A stretch of 51,276 nucleotides of DNA from Azospirillum sp. GTDB lineage: Bacteria > Pseudomonadota > Alphaproteobacteria > CACIAM-22H2. The stretch is taken from contig JADCGK010000038.1 of the NCBI GenBank assembly GCA_020249045.1, positions 1 through 51,276 of the forward strand. Direction: 5' to 3'. A model generated the notes under the pieces. It made no database searches, was not told the DNA's origin, and saw nothing but the letters and a program-made list of their open reading frames with translations. The translations under genes were made by a program, and so were the position numbers. This document shows, in pieces, positions 1 to 8,361 of the stretch. Position 1 is the first letter of the stretch. Each line of letters begins with the position of its first letter.

Positions 1-156
1 ATGCTGAAGGAAGAGATCGAAGCCCTGGGCCCCGTGCGCGGCAAGGATGTGGCCGAGGCGCAGACCTCCATGGTCAACACCGCCAAGGAACTCGCCGCCA
101 AGGACGAAATCGTCCTGTCCAAGGGCGGCGCGGGCGCCGACGATCTCATTTACTGA
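1..156 (+). CDS. fliG: Flagellar motor switch protein FliG, C-terminal end (partial)
   Basis: Only the last 51 codons are in the window, in frame 1, ending at TGA 154-156. The visible residues include EALGPVRGKDV, an AQTSMVNTAKEL helix and EIVLSKGG, then an acidic tail ending in DDLIY. This matches the C-terminal end of FliG, the rotor/switch protein that contacts the stator at the cytoplasmic face of the flagellar basal body; in that family the torque-generating charged helix lies further upstream. The ATG at position 1 is internal, not a start. A cupin gene follows 12 bases later on the same strand; I see no functional link. The call rests on a short stretch, but the pattern is characteristic. 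Confidence 0.75.
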   Translation: MLKEEIEALGPVRGKDVAEAQTSMVNTAKELAAKDEIVLSKGGAGADDLIY

Positions 157-168
157 CGACGGAGCCCC

Positions 169-756
169 ATGCATCCCGCCATCGCCGATTTCATCGCGTT
201 CGCCGAACGCGAAGCCGCCGGTCATTCCGACAGCGCGGACCGCGTCATCGCCATCGCGCCGGCCATGCGCGCGCTCGCCCGGCGGGGTGCCGAGATCCTG
301 CATCCCGATCACATGCGTTCGGACCCGGCGCATTACTGCCGGAACGCGATCCACATCTGTCCGAAGGGCGAGATTTCGCTTTTCGCGCTGGTCTGGCTTC
401 CCGGACAGTGGACACCCGTGCACGATCACGGCTCATGGGGCGTGGTCGGCGTGCTCCAGGGCCATCTGCAGGAGCGCGCCTACATGCCGCGCGACGGGGA
501 GATCAAGGCGAACGACGGCATCGTCCTGCGGCGCGGCGGGGTCGTGCTGCTCGATCCCGGATCGGTTTCGACCTTCGTGCCGAACCCCGATCACATCCAC
601 ATGACCGGTGTGCCCGAGGACGGCGAAGTGTGCGTTTCGCTGCACCTTTACGGGCGCAACATGGACAGTTTCCACATCTACGACGTGCCCGCCGGCACGC
701 GGAAGCTGATCGACGTCGGCCACCAGAAAGTCGGCACCGACGCGATCGACGCCTGA
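169..756 (+). CDS. Cysteine dioxygenase-like cupin protein
   Basis: A 195-residue single-domain protein of the double-stranded beta-helix (cupin) class, close to the cysteine dioxygenase type I family. The metal-binding motif is PVHDHGSWGVVGVLQG at about residues 83-98, with His85 and His87. A later DHIH (141-144) supplies the probable third His, which fits a 3-His iron site. Such enzymes oxidise thiols with O2; the true substrate (cysteine, 3-mercaptopropionate or another thiol) cannot be read from the sequence. The start ATG at 169 follows a GGAG at 161-164. It is predicted cytoplasmic, with no signal peptide. It converges on the thiamine-diphosphate enzyme gene, whose stop lies 3 bases away. 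Confidence 0.8.
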   Translation: MHPAIADFIAFAEREAAGHSDSADRVIAIAPAMRALARRGAEILHPDHMRSDPAHYCRNAIHICPKGEISLFALVWLPGQWTPVHDHGSWGVVGVLQGHLQERAYMPRDGEIKANDGIVLRRGGVVLLDPGSVSTFVPNPDHIHMTGVPEDGEVCVSLHLYGRNMDSFHIYDVPAGTRKLIDVGHQKVGTDAIDA

Positions 757-759
757 ATC

Positions 760-2481
760 TCAGGCGATCCGGTCGCCCTTCTTGATCTGGACGGTGCGGT
801 TGTCGGCGGCGGGCAGCATGCGCGCGGGGTCGCGCGTGACGACCACGTCGAGCACCGTCGGCACGTCGCGCGTTTCAAGCCCGGCGCGGATCGCGGCCCC
901 CAATTTGGCGGGATCTTCGACCCGGATCCCCTTGCAGCCGAGGGCATTCGCCGTCGCGGCGTAGTCGGTCTCCGCGAGGTCGGAGGACTGGTAACTGCCC
1001 GCGCCGTACATCGCGTGTTGCAGCGCTTTGACGTAGCCCGAGGCGGCGTTGTTGAACACGATCGCGGTGAAGGCGAGGCCCATGCGCCGCGCGGTTTCGA
1101 GGTCGCCCAGCGACATGTTGAAGCCGCCATCCCCGGTCATGGCGACCACGGGCCGGTCGGGTGCGCCCAATTTGGCGCCGATGGCGCCCGGCACACCGTA
1201 GCCGATCGACGCGAAGCCGCGGTCGGGCACGAACCCGCGCCCCGCGCGCTTGGTGTCGTACAACAATCCGCCCCAATGCGCCGCGAAGCCGCCATCGGCG
1301 ATCAGGATCGCCTCGGGCGGCAGGATCGCGTTGAGTTCGCCCAAAATGCGCGCGACGTTGATCGGCGTTTCGGACGAACCGGTCCGTTCGACGACCGCAG
1401 CGCGCCATTCGGCCATGCGCTTGGCGACCTCGGCGGCGTACTCCGCACGGGCCGCCTTGCCGTCGCCGCGAAGCGCCTCGTGGAGGTCTTCGAGGCCCGC
1501 CTTCGCGTCCGCCCAGAGCAACACCGAAGGCCGATAGGTGCGCCCGAATTCCTCGGCCACGATGTCCATATGGATCACCGTTTTGCCCGCCGCGGGCACG
1601 GTGTAGCGCTTGGTCGCGATTTCGCCGAGCTTGCAGCCGACGACCAGCAGCACGTCGGCCTCGGCGATCAGCGCGTTGGCGATGCGGTCGTAGCGGCCGA
1701 ACAATCCAGCCGACAACGGATCGGTGCAGGCGATCGCCCCCTTGCCGGTCATTGTATGCGCGACCGGGATGGCGTGCGCGCGTGCGAAGGCTTCCAGCGT
1801 CGGCGCGGCGCCCGAGATATGCACGCCTCCGCCCGCCAGGATCAGCGGCCGCTTGGCCTTGGCGAGCAGCGCGACTGCCTTGGCGAGATCGTCCTTCGCC
1901 GCCCGGCACCGGATCGCGGGCGCCGCCTGATGGCGCGGGTCGGCCGCGAAATCGCGGTCGTCGAATCCATGCGTACCGTGCGCGACGTCTTCGGGGACGG
2001 ACACGACGACCGGACCGGGTCGCCCGCTGGTGGCGATCTCGAAGGCGCGGCGGACCATCTCGGGGCCGCGCTGGATCGTTTCGACGCGCAGCAGATCCTT
2101 GACCGCGGGCCTGAGGATTTCGAGTTGCCGCGCCTCTTGCGTCATGTTCTTCCACGAATGCGCGCGGTTGGTGTCGCCCACGAACGCCACGACGGGCGAG
2201 CCTGCGTTGAGGCACTCGATCAAACCGGTCACGAGATTGGTCGCCCCCGGCCCCAACGTTCCGTCGGCCAGGCCCACGCGGCCGGTGACCTTGGCGTAGG
2301 CGTCGGCGGCGAAAACGCCGCAACGCTCGTCGTTGATGAGCGCGTGCTTGACGCCCAGACGGCGGCAGGCGTCGTAGAAAGGCAGCAGTTGGAAACCGCC
2401 CATGCCGAACATCGGCCCCGCGCCGTGCGCGAGCAGCGTGCGGGCGAGCGCTTCGCCGCCGGTCATTTCGTTGGTGGACAT
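760..2481 (-). CDS. Thiamine-diphosphate enzyme, acetolactate synthase-like large subunit
   Basis: A 573-residue protein of the acetolactate synthase/pyruvate oxidase/benzoylformate decarboxylase superfamily. The N-terminal PYR domain carries the catalytic glutamate in NDERCGVFAADAYA (Glu52). The C-terminal PP domain has the diphosphate/Mg motif GDGGFNMSLGD followed about 25 residues later by NNAASG. The ATG at 2481 is preceded by AGGAG at good spacing. It is the last gene of a three-gene minus-strand set behind E1 alpha and E1 beta, with only 8 bases between it and E1 beta. No small regulatory subunit (IlvH) is present, so biosynthetic acetolactate synthase is unlikely. A catabolic carboligase or decarboxylase fits the transporter context better, but the substrate is unknown. 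Confidence 0.8.
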   Translation of the reverse strand: MSTNEMTGGEALARTLLAHGAGPMFGMGGFQLLPFYDACRRLGVKHALINDERCGVFAADAYAKVTGRVGLADGTLGPGATNLVTGLIECLNAGSPVVAFVGDTNRAHSWKNMTQEARQLEILRPAVKDLLRVETIQRGPEMVRRAFEIATSGRPGPVVVSVPEDVAHGTHGFDDRDFAADPRHQAAPAIRCRAAKDDLAKAVALLAKAKRPLILAGGGVHISGAAPTLEAFARAHAIPVAHTMTGKGAIACTDPLSAGLFGRYDRIANALIAEADVLLVVGCKLGEIATKRYTVPAAGKTVIHMDIVAEEFGRTYRPSVLLWADAKAGLEDLHEALRGDGKAARAEYAAEVAKRMAEWRAAVVERTGSSETPINVARILGELNAILPPEAILIADGGFAAHWGGLLYDTKRAGRGFVPDRGFASIGYGVPGAIGAKLGAPDRPVVAMTGDGGFNMSLGDLETARRMGLAFTAIVFNNAASGYVKALQHAMYGAGSYQSSDLAETDYAATANALGCKGIRVEDPAKLGAAIRAGLETRDVPTVLDVVVTRDPARMLPAADNRTVQIKKGDRIA

Positions 2482-2489
2482 GGAACTCC

Positions 2490-3461
2490 TCAGGCGAAAA
2501 GGCCGCGCGCGGCGCGGGCGATCGTGGCGGGGGTGACGCGCAGCAAATCCTCCAGCGGCGGCGCGTAGGCGATCGGCGCGCGCGGGCTGCCCACGCGGCG
2601 GACCGGCGCCTTCAACGCGCCATGGGCTTCCTCGGCGACGACGGCGGCGATTTCGGCGCCGAAGCCGCCGACGCGCACCGCCTCGTGCGCGATCAGCAGG
2701 CGGCCGGTCTTGCGCACGCTGGCCAATACCGTCTCGCGGTCCCACGGCCACAGGCACCGTAGATCGACGACCTCGATCTCGCGGCCTTCCTTGGCGAGTT
2801 CGCCGGCCGCTTCGAGGGCGGCGTGCACCGTGGCGGACCACGCCACGAGCGTGGCGTCCTTGCCGGCGCGCGCCACGCGCGCTTTGCCGAACGGGATCGC
2901 CGCGGGTGCGTCGTCGATATCGCCCTCCAGCCCCCAGAGGTTCTTGTGCTCCATGTAGACCACGGGATCGTCGTTGCGGATCGCGGTCTTCATCAGGCCG
3001 TAATTGTCCGCAGGCGTCGCCGGGCACACGACGACCAGACCGGGGATGTGCGCGTACCAGCTTTCCAGTGATTGCGAATGCTGGGCGGCCGACGAGCGCC
3101 ACATGCCGATGGGCTCGCGCACGACGAGCGGCACCTTCGCCTGCCCGCCGAACATGAAGCGGGCTTTGGCGGCTTGATTGACCAACTCATCGATCGCGCA
3201 CAGCGCGAAATCGGAAAAGCGCATTTCGACGATCGGCCGCGTGCCCATCATCGCGGCCCCCACCGCGGCGCCCATGATGCAGGCTTCGGAAATCGGCGCG
3301 TCGGCAATCCGCTCGGGCCCGAATTCCTCGGGCAGGCCCTTGTATTGCCCGAACACGCCCCCGCGGCCCAAATCCTCGCCGACGGCCCACACGGTGGGGT
3401 CGGCACGCATTTCCTCGGCGATGGCGCGCTTGGCGGCGTCGGCATAGGTGATCTTGGCCAT
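2490..3461 (-). CDS. 2-oxoacid/acetoin dehydrogenase E1 component, beta subunit
   Basis: A 323-residue transketolase-like protein starting MAKITYADAAKRAIAEEM, with the family signatures VGEDLG, GVFGQYKGL, FGPERIADAPISE and MRFSDF in the N-terminal half. The C-terminal transketolase domain contains LIAHEAVRVGGFGAEIAA. It forms the alpha2beta2 E1 with the product of the gene just upstream and decarboxylates a 2-oxoacid, or cleaves acetoin, using thiamine diphosphate. The start at 3461 has a GGAGGG ribosome binding site. No lipoyl E2 or E3 gene is nearby, so the enzyme must borrow them or use another acceptor. AcoB and pyruvate/branched-chain E1 beta are the alternatives. Confidence 0.85.
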   Translation of the reverse strand: MAKITYADAAKRAIAEEMRADPTVWAVGEDLGRGGVFGQYKGLPEEFGPERIADAPISEACIMGAAVGAAMMGTRPIVEMRFSDFALCAIDELVNQAAKARFMFGGQAKVPLVVREPIGMWRSSAAQHSQSLESWYAHIPGLVVVCPATPADNYGLMKTAIRNDDPVVYMEHKNLWGLEGDIDDAPAAIPFGKARVARAGKDATLVAWSATVHAALEAAGELAKEGREIEVVDLRCLWPWDRETVLASVRKTGRLLIAHEAVRVGGFGAEIAAVVAEEAHGALKAPVRRVGSPRAPIAYAPPLEDLLRVTPATIARAARGLFA

Positions 3462-3475
3462 TCTTGCGCCCTCCC

Positions 3476-4483
3476 TCAGAATGCCGCGACGCGCGGATCG
3501 CCGGCATCCTGCACGTCCTCGTAGGCGCGTCGTTCGGGTGGCCAGGGTGTCTCGCGCGCGGCGGCGTAGGCCCCGTCCATCTCCGCGGACGCCGCGCGTC
3601 TCTCGGCGTCGAGATCGGCTTGCGAAAGGCCTGCGGCGATCAGCGCCGCCCCCAGTCGGGCGATCGGATCGTCCTTCCACTTCGCCTCGACTTCCTCCTT
3701 CGGGCGATAGGCGGCCGGATCGACGCCGGTGTGCCCCGTCAGGCGGTAGGTCTTGGTGACCAAAAAGCGCGGGCCGCCGCCGCCGCGCACTTCGCCGATC
3801 AGACGTTTTGCGGTCTCGTCGACGAGCGCGGCGTCGTTGCCGTCGATCTCCTCCGCCGGAATGCCAAGCGCTCGGGCGCGCGCGGCCGGGCCTTCGCCCG
3901 AGGTCATCGCGCGCGTGCGCGTGGACGCGGCGAATCCGTTGTCCTCGCAAACGAACAGCACGGGGAGTTTCCAGACGCCGGCCCAATTCAGCCCCTCCAT
4001 GAAGGGCCCGCGGTTGATCGCCCCGTCGCCGAACAGACAGCACACGATGCGGTTCTCGCGCTTCAGCTTGATCGCGTGCGCGGCCCCCACCGCGATGACG
4101 ATGTTGGCGCCGACCACGCCGTTCGCCCCCAGCATGCCGACGCCGAAATCGGCGATGTGCATCGACCCGCCCTTGCCGTGGCACGTGCCGCCTTCGCGAC
4201 CGAACAACTCGCGCATCATCGCAAGACTGTCCGCCCCCTTCGCGAGCGTGTGCCCGTGGCCGCGATGGGTGGACAGCATCGCATCCTCGCGCGCGAGGTT
4301 GCCGCACACGCCCACCGCGACCGCTTCCTGCCCGATCGACGGATGAATGGCGCCGAGGACGAGCTTGTCGGCGACCGCGCGGATCGCCGCCTCTTCGAAC
4401 AGGCGGATGCGCCACATCGTGCGATAGAAAGCGCGATAGCGCGCCGCGTCGAAATTGCGCGGTGCAGAATTGCTGGACGGCAT
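3476..4483 (-). CDS. 2-oxoacid/acetoin dehydrogenase E1 component, alpha subunit
   Basis: A 335-residue protein with the E1-alpha pattern: IHPSIGQEAVAVG (about 47-59), THRGHGHTLAKG (72-83), GKGGSMHI (103-110), and the thiamine-diphosphate motif GDG at 152-154 paired with Asn182 in VCEDNGFA. The ATG at 4483 was chosen because the longer upstream extension reads back through the divergent promoter region and the TRAP gene and lacks family similarity. It is the first gene of the minus-strand set with 14 bases to E1 beta, so the subunits are surely co-produced. It is divergent from the TRAP transporter at 4638. The length is close to AcoA, shorter than many pyruvate E1 alpha chains. Confidence 0.85.
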   Translation of the reverse strand: MPSSNSAPRNFDAARYRAFYRTMWRIRLFEEAAIRAVADKLVLGAIHPSIGQEAVAVGVCGNLAREDAMLSTHRGHGHTLAKGADSLAMMRELFGREGGTCHGKGGSMHIADFGVGMLGANGVVGANIVIAVGAAHAIKLKRENRIVCCLFGDGAINRGPFMEGLNWAGVWKLPVLFVCEDNGFAASTRTRAMTSGEGPAARARALGIPAEEIDGNDAALVDETAKRLIGEVRGGGGPRFLVTKTYRLTGHTGVDPAAYRPKEEVEAKWKDDPIARLGAALIAAGLSQADLDAERRAASAEMDGAYAAARETPWPPERRAYEDVQDAGDPRVAAF

Positions 4484-4637
4484 GACGCGGCGTTCCCCCA
4501 GAGACTTTTGTGACGCGCATCGTGGGACGCGTGTCGCGCGCTTGTCAACGGCGGCTATTCCACCGATACTCGCATGCAACCGGTTCCGCCCCGAAACGCG
4601 GCCCGGCCCAAAAAATGGATCGATAGGGGGAACCGTC
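4484..4637. promoter_or_regulatory. Divergent promoter region between E1 alpha and TRAP genes
   Basis: On the plus strand a sigma-70-like pair is visible: TTGTCA at 4543-4548, a 17-base spacer, and GATACT at 4566-4571, giving a predicted transcript start near 4578, 60 bases before dctP. On the minus strand the same bases read as a perfect TTGACA (4549-4544) with a weaker CACGAT 18 bases on (4525-4520). The two -35 elements overlap within TTGTCAA, so the two directions probably compete. No clear operator was recognised. Confidence 0.5.
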
Positions 4638-5687
4638 ATGTCCATCCGTACTTCGCGCCGCCATTTTCTGCTCGCGGGTGCCGCAGGCTCGGCCGTTTTG
4701 GCCGCACCCTGGATCTCGAAGGCCCAAAGCCTGAAGAGCGAATACAAGGTCTCGGTCGTCGGCAACCGGCCCATCGCGCTGTCCGAAGGCGCCTTCCAAT
4801 GGGCGGAACTCGTCACGCAGCGTACGCAAGGCCGGATCAACATGAAGGTCTATCCGGGCTCGCAATTGGTCGGCGGCGACCAGACGCGCGAGCTCGTCGC
4901 GATGCGCCAGGGCGTCATCGACATGACGGTCTCCTCTACGATCAACCTCTCCCCGCAAATCCGCGAGATGAACCTGTTCTCGCTGCCGTTCCTGATGCCG
5001 GGGCCGGCGGCGTTCGACGCGCTGATCGGGGGCGAGGTCGGACAGGATCTGTTCAGGGTGCTCGCCACGCGCGACGTCGTGCCCGTCGCCTGGGGCGAGA
5101 ACGGCTTCCGCGAGATCTCGAACTCCAAGCGCGCGATCCGCACGCCCGCCGATCTGCGCGGCATGAAGATCCGCTTCGCGGCCGGAGCGATCTTCTCGGA
5201 GATCTATACCGGCATGGGGGCGAACCCCGTTCAGATGTCCTTCGCCGATCTGCAACCCGCTTTGTCGACCGGTGCGGTCGACGGGCAGGAAAACCCCGTC
5301 AACCTGTTCCTCGCCTTCAAGATGGACACGCTCGCGCAACGGCACCTGTCGATCTGGAACTATTGCGCGGACGCGGGCATCTTCCACGTCGCCAAACCGG
5401 TCTTCGACTCGTTCTCGGCGCAGGACCGCGAAGTCGTGGTCGAAAGCGCGCGCGAAGCCGCGCGACGGCAGATCGCCTCGGCCCGCAAGGGATTGGGGAT
5501 CGCGGGCGATACGCGCGAATCCTTCGACGAGCTCAAGCGCCGGAACGTCGAAGTGCAGGAACTGACGGCCGCCGAAAAGGCCGAGTTCGCCCGCGTCACG
5601 CGCCCCGTGTTCGACAAATGGGCCGAACAGGTGGGCCGCGACCTCGTGCGCAAGGCCGAAGCGGCCATTTCGCGCGTCCGAGCCTGA
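4638..5687 (+). CDS. dctP: TRAP transporter substrate-binding protein, DctP family
   Basis: A 349-residue periplasmic binding protein. It starts MSIRTSRRHFLLAGAAG, a Tat-type signal (SRRHFLL), with likely cleavage after SKAQ or SKA near residue 29. DctP-family features follow: QWAELVTQRTQGRI, VYPGSQLVGGDQTRELVAMRQGVIDM, and the conserved region DLRGMKIRFAAGAIFSEIYTGMGANPVQMSFADLQPALSTGAVDGQENP, which holds the substrate-carboxylate arginine (RFA) and the QMSFADLQPAL signature. An ATG at 4638 follows AGGGGGA. It delivers an organic acid, probably a carboxylate, to DctQM encoded just downstream. The substrate is unknown; the divergent thiamine-diphosphate enzymes suggest a 2-oxoacid, hydroxy acid or acetoin-like compound. 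Confidence 0.9.
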   Translation: MSIRTSRRHFLLAGAAGSAVLAAPWISKAQSLKSEYKVSVVGNRPIALSEGAFQWAELVTQRTQGRINMKVYPGSQLVGGDQTRELVAMRQGVIDMTVSSTINLSPQIREMNLFSLPFLMPGPAAFDALIGGEVGQDLFRVLATRDVVPVAWGENGFREISNSKRAIRTPADLRGMKIRFAAGAIFSEIYTGMGANPVQMSFADLQPALSTGAVDGQENPVNLFLAFKMDTLAQRHLSIWNYCADAGIFHVAKPVFDSFSAQDREVVVESAREAARRQIASARKGLGIAGDTRESFDELKRRNVEVQELTAAEKAEFARVTRPVFDKWAEQVGRDLVRKAEAAISRVRA

Positions 5688-5695
5688 CGAACCGC

Positions 5696-5724
5696 ACTCC
5701 CGGCGGCCGCGCGCCGCCGGGAGT
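5696..5724 (+). terminator. Strong hairpin between dctP and dctQ
   Basis: A perfect 12-base-pair stem, ACTCCCGGCGGC (5696-5707) and its complement (5713-5724), closes a 5-base loop. It begins 8 bases after the dctP stop and ends 20 bases before the dctQ start. There is no T-run after it, so it is more likely a partial terminator or an mRNA 3'-end stabiliser. Either would give more binding protein than permease, as is common in binding-protein operons. Confidence 0.6.
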
Positions 5725-5744
5725 CCTCTTCGGAGTCTGCCGTC

Positions 5745-6263
5745 TTGTCCGACAACGCCGACATCCAAACGCCGGGGCTGGACCTCGGCGAGAAGCCTCC
5801 GCGCGTATCCGACCGCATCGAAGGCTATCTCGCCGCCGCCGGCATGGCGGCTTTGTGCCTGATAACCTTCGCCAACGTCGTGGTCCGCTATCTGACCGAC
5901 GTCTCGTTCGCCTTCACCGAGGAATACTCGGTCGCCTTGATGGTCGTGGTGGCGCTGCTGGGTTCGGCCGCCGCCTTCGCCGGCGACCGGCACATCCGCA
6001 TGACGTTCTTCGTCGAAAAACTGCCGCGCGAAACCCGCCGGCGGATCGAACTGGTCGTCTACGCGTTGTGCTTTGTCATGTTCGTGGCGGTCGCGTGGTA
6101 CGGCGCGCGGTTGACGTGGGACGAGTATCGCTTCGAGGTCCTCTCCCCCGGCCTCGGCGTGCCCCAGTGGCTCTACACGGTGGCGCTGCCGGTGCTGTCG
6201 ATCCTGATCGCCTTGCGTATCCTCGGGCGCTTCGTGCGCGTGGCGCGGAGTCTCGGCACGTGA
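5745..6263 (+). CDS. dctQ: TRAP transporter small permease, DctQ family
   Basis: A 172-residue membrane protein with four predicted transmembrane segments. These are near AAAGMAALCLITFANVVVRYL (about 29-49), SVALMVVVALLGSAAAFA, VVYALCFVMFVAVAWYGA and LYTVALPVLSILIALRIL. The GDRHIRM motif after the second helix is typical of DctQ. The start is a TTG at 5745; the next ATG lies inside the first helix, so the longer form is needed. Its stop TGA overlaps the GTG start of dctM. DctQ is the small scaffold subunit of the transporter. Confidence 0.88.
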   Translation: MSDNADIQTPGLDLGEKPPRVSDRIEGYLAAAGMAALCLITFANVVVRYLTDVSFAFTEEYSVALMVVVALLGSAAAFAGDRHIRMTFFVEKLPRETRRRIELVVYALCFVMFVAVAWYGARLTWDEYRFEVLSPGLGVPQWLYTVALPVLSILIALRILGRFVRVARSLGT

Positions 6264-7549
6264 TCGAAGGTTCGCTGATCCTGCTGGGCTTGTTCTTCGG
6301 CGCGCTGTTCATCGGCGTGCCGATCGGCGTGGCACTGGGGCTCGCGGGCTCGGTCGTCATGCTCGTCGAGGGCCTCGGCATCATGGCCATGCCGACCAAC
6401 GTGTGGACCGGCATCGCCAAGTATCCGCTGCTGGCCTTGCCGATGTTCGTGCTGGCGGGGCTGGTGTTCGAACGCGCGGGCGTCGCCGGGCGGATCGTCG
6501 ATTTCGCGATCGCCGTGGTCGGCAACCGGACGGGCGGCCTCGCGCTCGTCGCCATCCTCGTTTGCATGGTGCTGGGCGGCATCTCCGGTTCGGGTGCCGC
6601 GGACGCCGCGGCCGTCGCGACCGTCATGGGCGCAAGCCTCGCGGCCCAGGGCTATCCCCGGCCCTATTCGGCCGGATTGATCGCCTGCGCGGGCGCCACG
6701 GCCGTGCTGATCCCGCCGTCCCTGCCCTTCATCGTCTATGGCGTGCTGGTTCCGGGCGTCTCGGTGCCCGATCTTTTCATCGGCGGCCTGATTCCGGGCA
6801 TCCTGGTCGGCGTGGCGCTGATGGCGCCGGCCGTCTACCTCGCCCATCGCGGCGGGTTCGGCCTACCGGTCGAAGGGGCGGCGAAGCCCAACGTCCTCAA
6901 GGCTGCGAAGGACGCGATCTGGGGTCTGGCCGCGCCGGTCGTGATACTGGGGGGCTTGCGCTCGGGGGCCTTCACCCCGACGGAGGCCGCGGTCGTCGCG
7001 GTGTTCTACGGATTTTTCGTCGGCCTGTTCATCTATCGGACGCTGACGGTGCGCAAGGTGATCGATGTCTTGCGCGAGGGCGGCGAGATCTCCGCCGTCG
7101 TGCTGATCATCGTCGCGCTCGCCAGCGTCTTCGCCCATGCCGGCTCGACGCTCGGCGCGTTCGATGCGCTCGCCAAGGCGATGATCGAGTTCACGAAGAG
7201 CGAAACGTTGATGCTGCTGCTCATCAACGGACTGATCCTGTTCGCGGGCATGCTGCTCGACGCGATCTCGATCTTTCTGGTCTTCCTGCCGATTCTGGTT
7301 CCCATCGCGAAGGTGTTCCAGTGGGACATGACGTGGTTCGGCATCATGCTGACCGTCAACCTCGCCATCGGCGCCTGCACCCCGCCGATGGCGGTCAATC
7401 TGATGATCACCTGCCGGATTCTCGGCTGTTCGATGGAATCGACGGTGCCGTGGATCGTTTGGTTCGTCGGCTCGATGATCGTCGCATTGATGCTGGTCAC
7501 CTTTGTGCCGGATATCGCGCTGTTCCTGCCGCGGCTGATGGCGTCGTGA
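6260..7549 (+). CDS. dctM: TRAP transporter large permease, DctM family
   Basis: A 429-residue polytopic protein, the normal DctM length, which carries the sodium-coupled transport path. Typical elements are IPIGVALGLAGSV-like residues near the start, the GGISGSGAADAAAVATVMG loop, ATAVLIPPSLPFIVYG, the second half RSGAFTPTEAAVVAVFYG, and the final GACTPPMAVNLMITC repeat of the PP hairpin. Start GTG 6260 overlaps the dctQ stop by 4 bases (GTGA), which implies translational coupling. Its own stop overlaps the GTG start of the next gene in the same way. Confidence 0.92.
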   Translation: MIEGSLILLGLFFGALFIGVPIGVALGLAGSVVMLVEGLGIMAMPTNVWTGIAKYPLLALPMFVLAGLVFERAGVAGRIVDFAIAVVGNRTGGLALVAILVCMVLGGISGSGAADAAAVATVMGASLAAQGYPRPYSAGLIACAGATAVLIPPSLPFIVYGVLVPGVSVPDLFIGGLIPGILVGVALMAPAVYLAHRGGFGLPVEGAAKPNVLKAAKDAIWGLAAPVVILGGLRSGAFTPTEAAVVAVFYGFFVGLFIYRTLTVRKVIDVLREGGEISAVVLIIVALASVFAHAGSTLGAFDALAKAMIEFTKSETLMLLLINGLILFAGMLLDAISIFLVFLPILVPIAKVFQWDMTWFGIMLTVNLAIGACTPPMAVNLMITCRILGCSMESTVPWIVWFVGSMIVALMLVTFVPDIALFLPRLMAS

Positions 7550-8361
7550 CCGAAGCCGGCATCCTGCTGGTCGACACCATCACGAAGCTTCCGGCCGATG
7601 CGGCCGGCAAAATCCACGTCGCCTCGTCCCATGGCGGGATCTACGCCGGGGGCCTTGCGCTGCGCGGCCGGTGCAAGGGGGCGATCTTCAACGACGCGGG
7701 CTTCGGCAAGGACCGGGCGGGCGCGGGATCGCTCGCGACGTTCGAAGCGCTGGGCGCCCCGTGCGCGGTCGTCGCCCACATCAGTTGCCGCATCGGGGAA
7801 GCCGCCGATATGTGGGCGCGCGGCATCGTCAGCGCCGCGAACGGGCCCGCGATGGCGGCGGGCGTGCGCGTCGGCCAACCTTGCGCGGACGCCGCGCGCG
7901 CGATGGCGGCGGGCGCGTTTCCCGCCTACGACCCGCCGCCGCCGCCTGCCGAAGCGCGCAGCGTTCGATACGAACGGGGCTGGGCGCGGGGGATCGTACT
8001 GATCGACAGTGCCGCACTGGTGAGGCCCGAGGATATCGGTGCCCTCGTCGTGACCGCCTCGCACGGCGCGTTGATCGGCGGCGATCCCAAAAAGGCACTG
8101 CAGGTCGACGGTTTTGCGGGCGTCTACAACGACGCGGGCTTCGGCGCGGAGAATTGCGGCATCACGCGCCTGCCCGCGCTCGATGCGCGCGGCATCGCGG
8201 GTTTGACGGTGGCGGCCGCGTCCGCCCGGATCGGCGATGCGCGATCGACCTTCGAGGACGGGATCGTTTCGGCTGCCAACGCGCGCGCGCAGGCCTTGGG
8301 GGCGGAAATCGGGATGCGATTGAAGCCGCTGCTCGAACGTTGGGCCATGGGGGCATCATGA
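7546..8361 (+). CDS. Uncharacterised protein with two copies of one domain
   Basis: A 271-residue, probably soluble protein that I cannot assign to a named family. It consists of two homologous halves, about residues 5-99 and 149-245. Both contain, in order, an opening GI(L/V)L(V/I)D, a V(A/T)(S)SHG motif (28-30 and 172-174), a (F/Y)NDAGFG motif (48-54 and 194-200), a (C/A)RIG(E/D)A motif (81-86 and 227-232), and GIVSAAN (93-99 and 239-245). A proline/alanine linker (125-137) joins them. Start GTG 7546 overlaps the dctM stop; its stop overlaps the SDR start (ATGA). The tight coupling says it belongs to the catabolic pathway. The conserved Ser-His-Gly and Asn-Asp motifs hint at an enzyme or ligand-binding site, but no function can be claimed. 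Confidence 0.8.
   Translation: MTEAGILLVDTITKLPADAAGKIHVASSHGGIYAGGLALRGRCKGAIFNDAGFGKDRAGAGSLATFEALGAPCAVVAHISCRIGEAADMWARGIVSAANGPAMAAGVRVGQPCADAARAMAAGAFPAYDPPPPPAEARSVRYERGWARGIVLIDSAALVRPEDIGALVVTASHGALIGGDPKKALQVDGFAGVYNDAGFGAENCGITRLPALDARGIAGLTVAAASARIGDARSTFEDGIVSAANARAQALGAEIGMRLKPLLERWAMGAS

Noticed and set aside
1015-2568. A 517-residue open frame on the plus strand
   Set aside because: It is antisense to the thiamine-diphosphate enzyme genes, whose products have clear catalytic motifs. Long antisense frames are common at this GC content.
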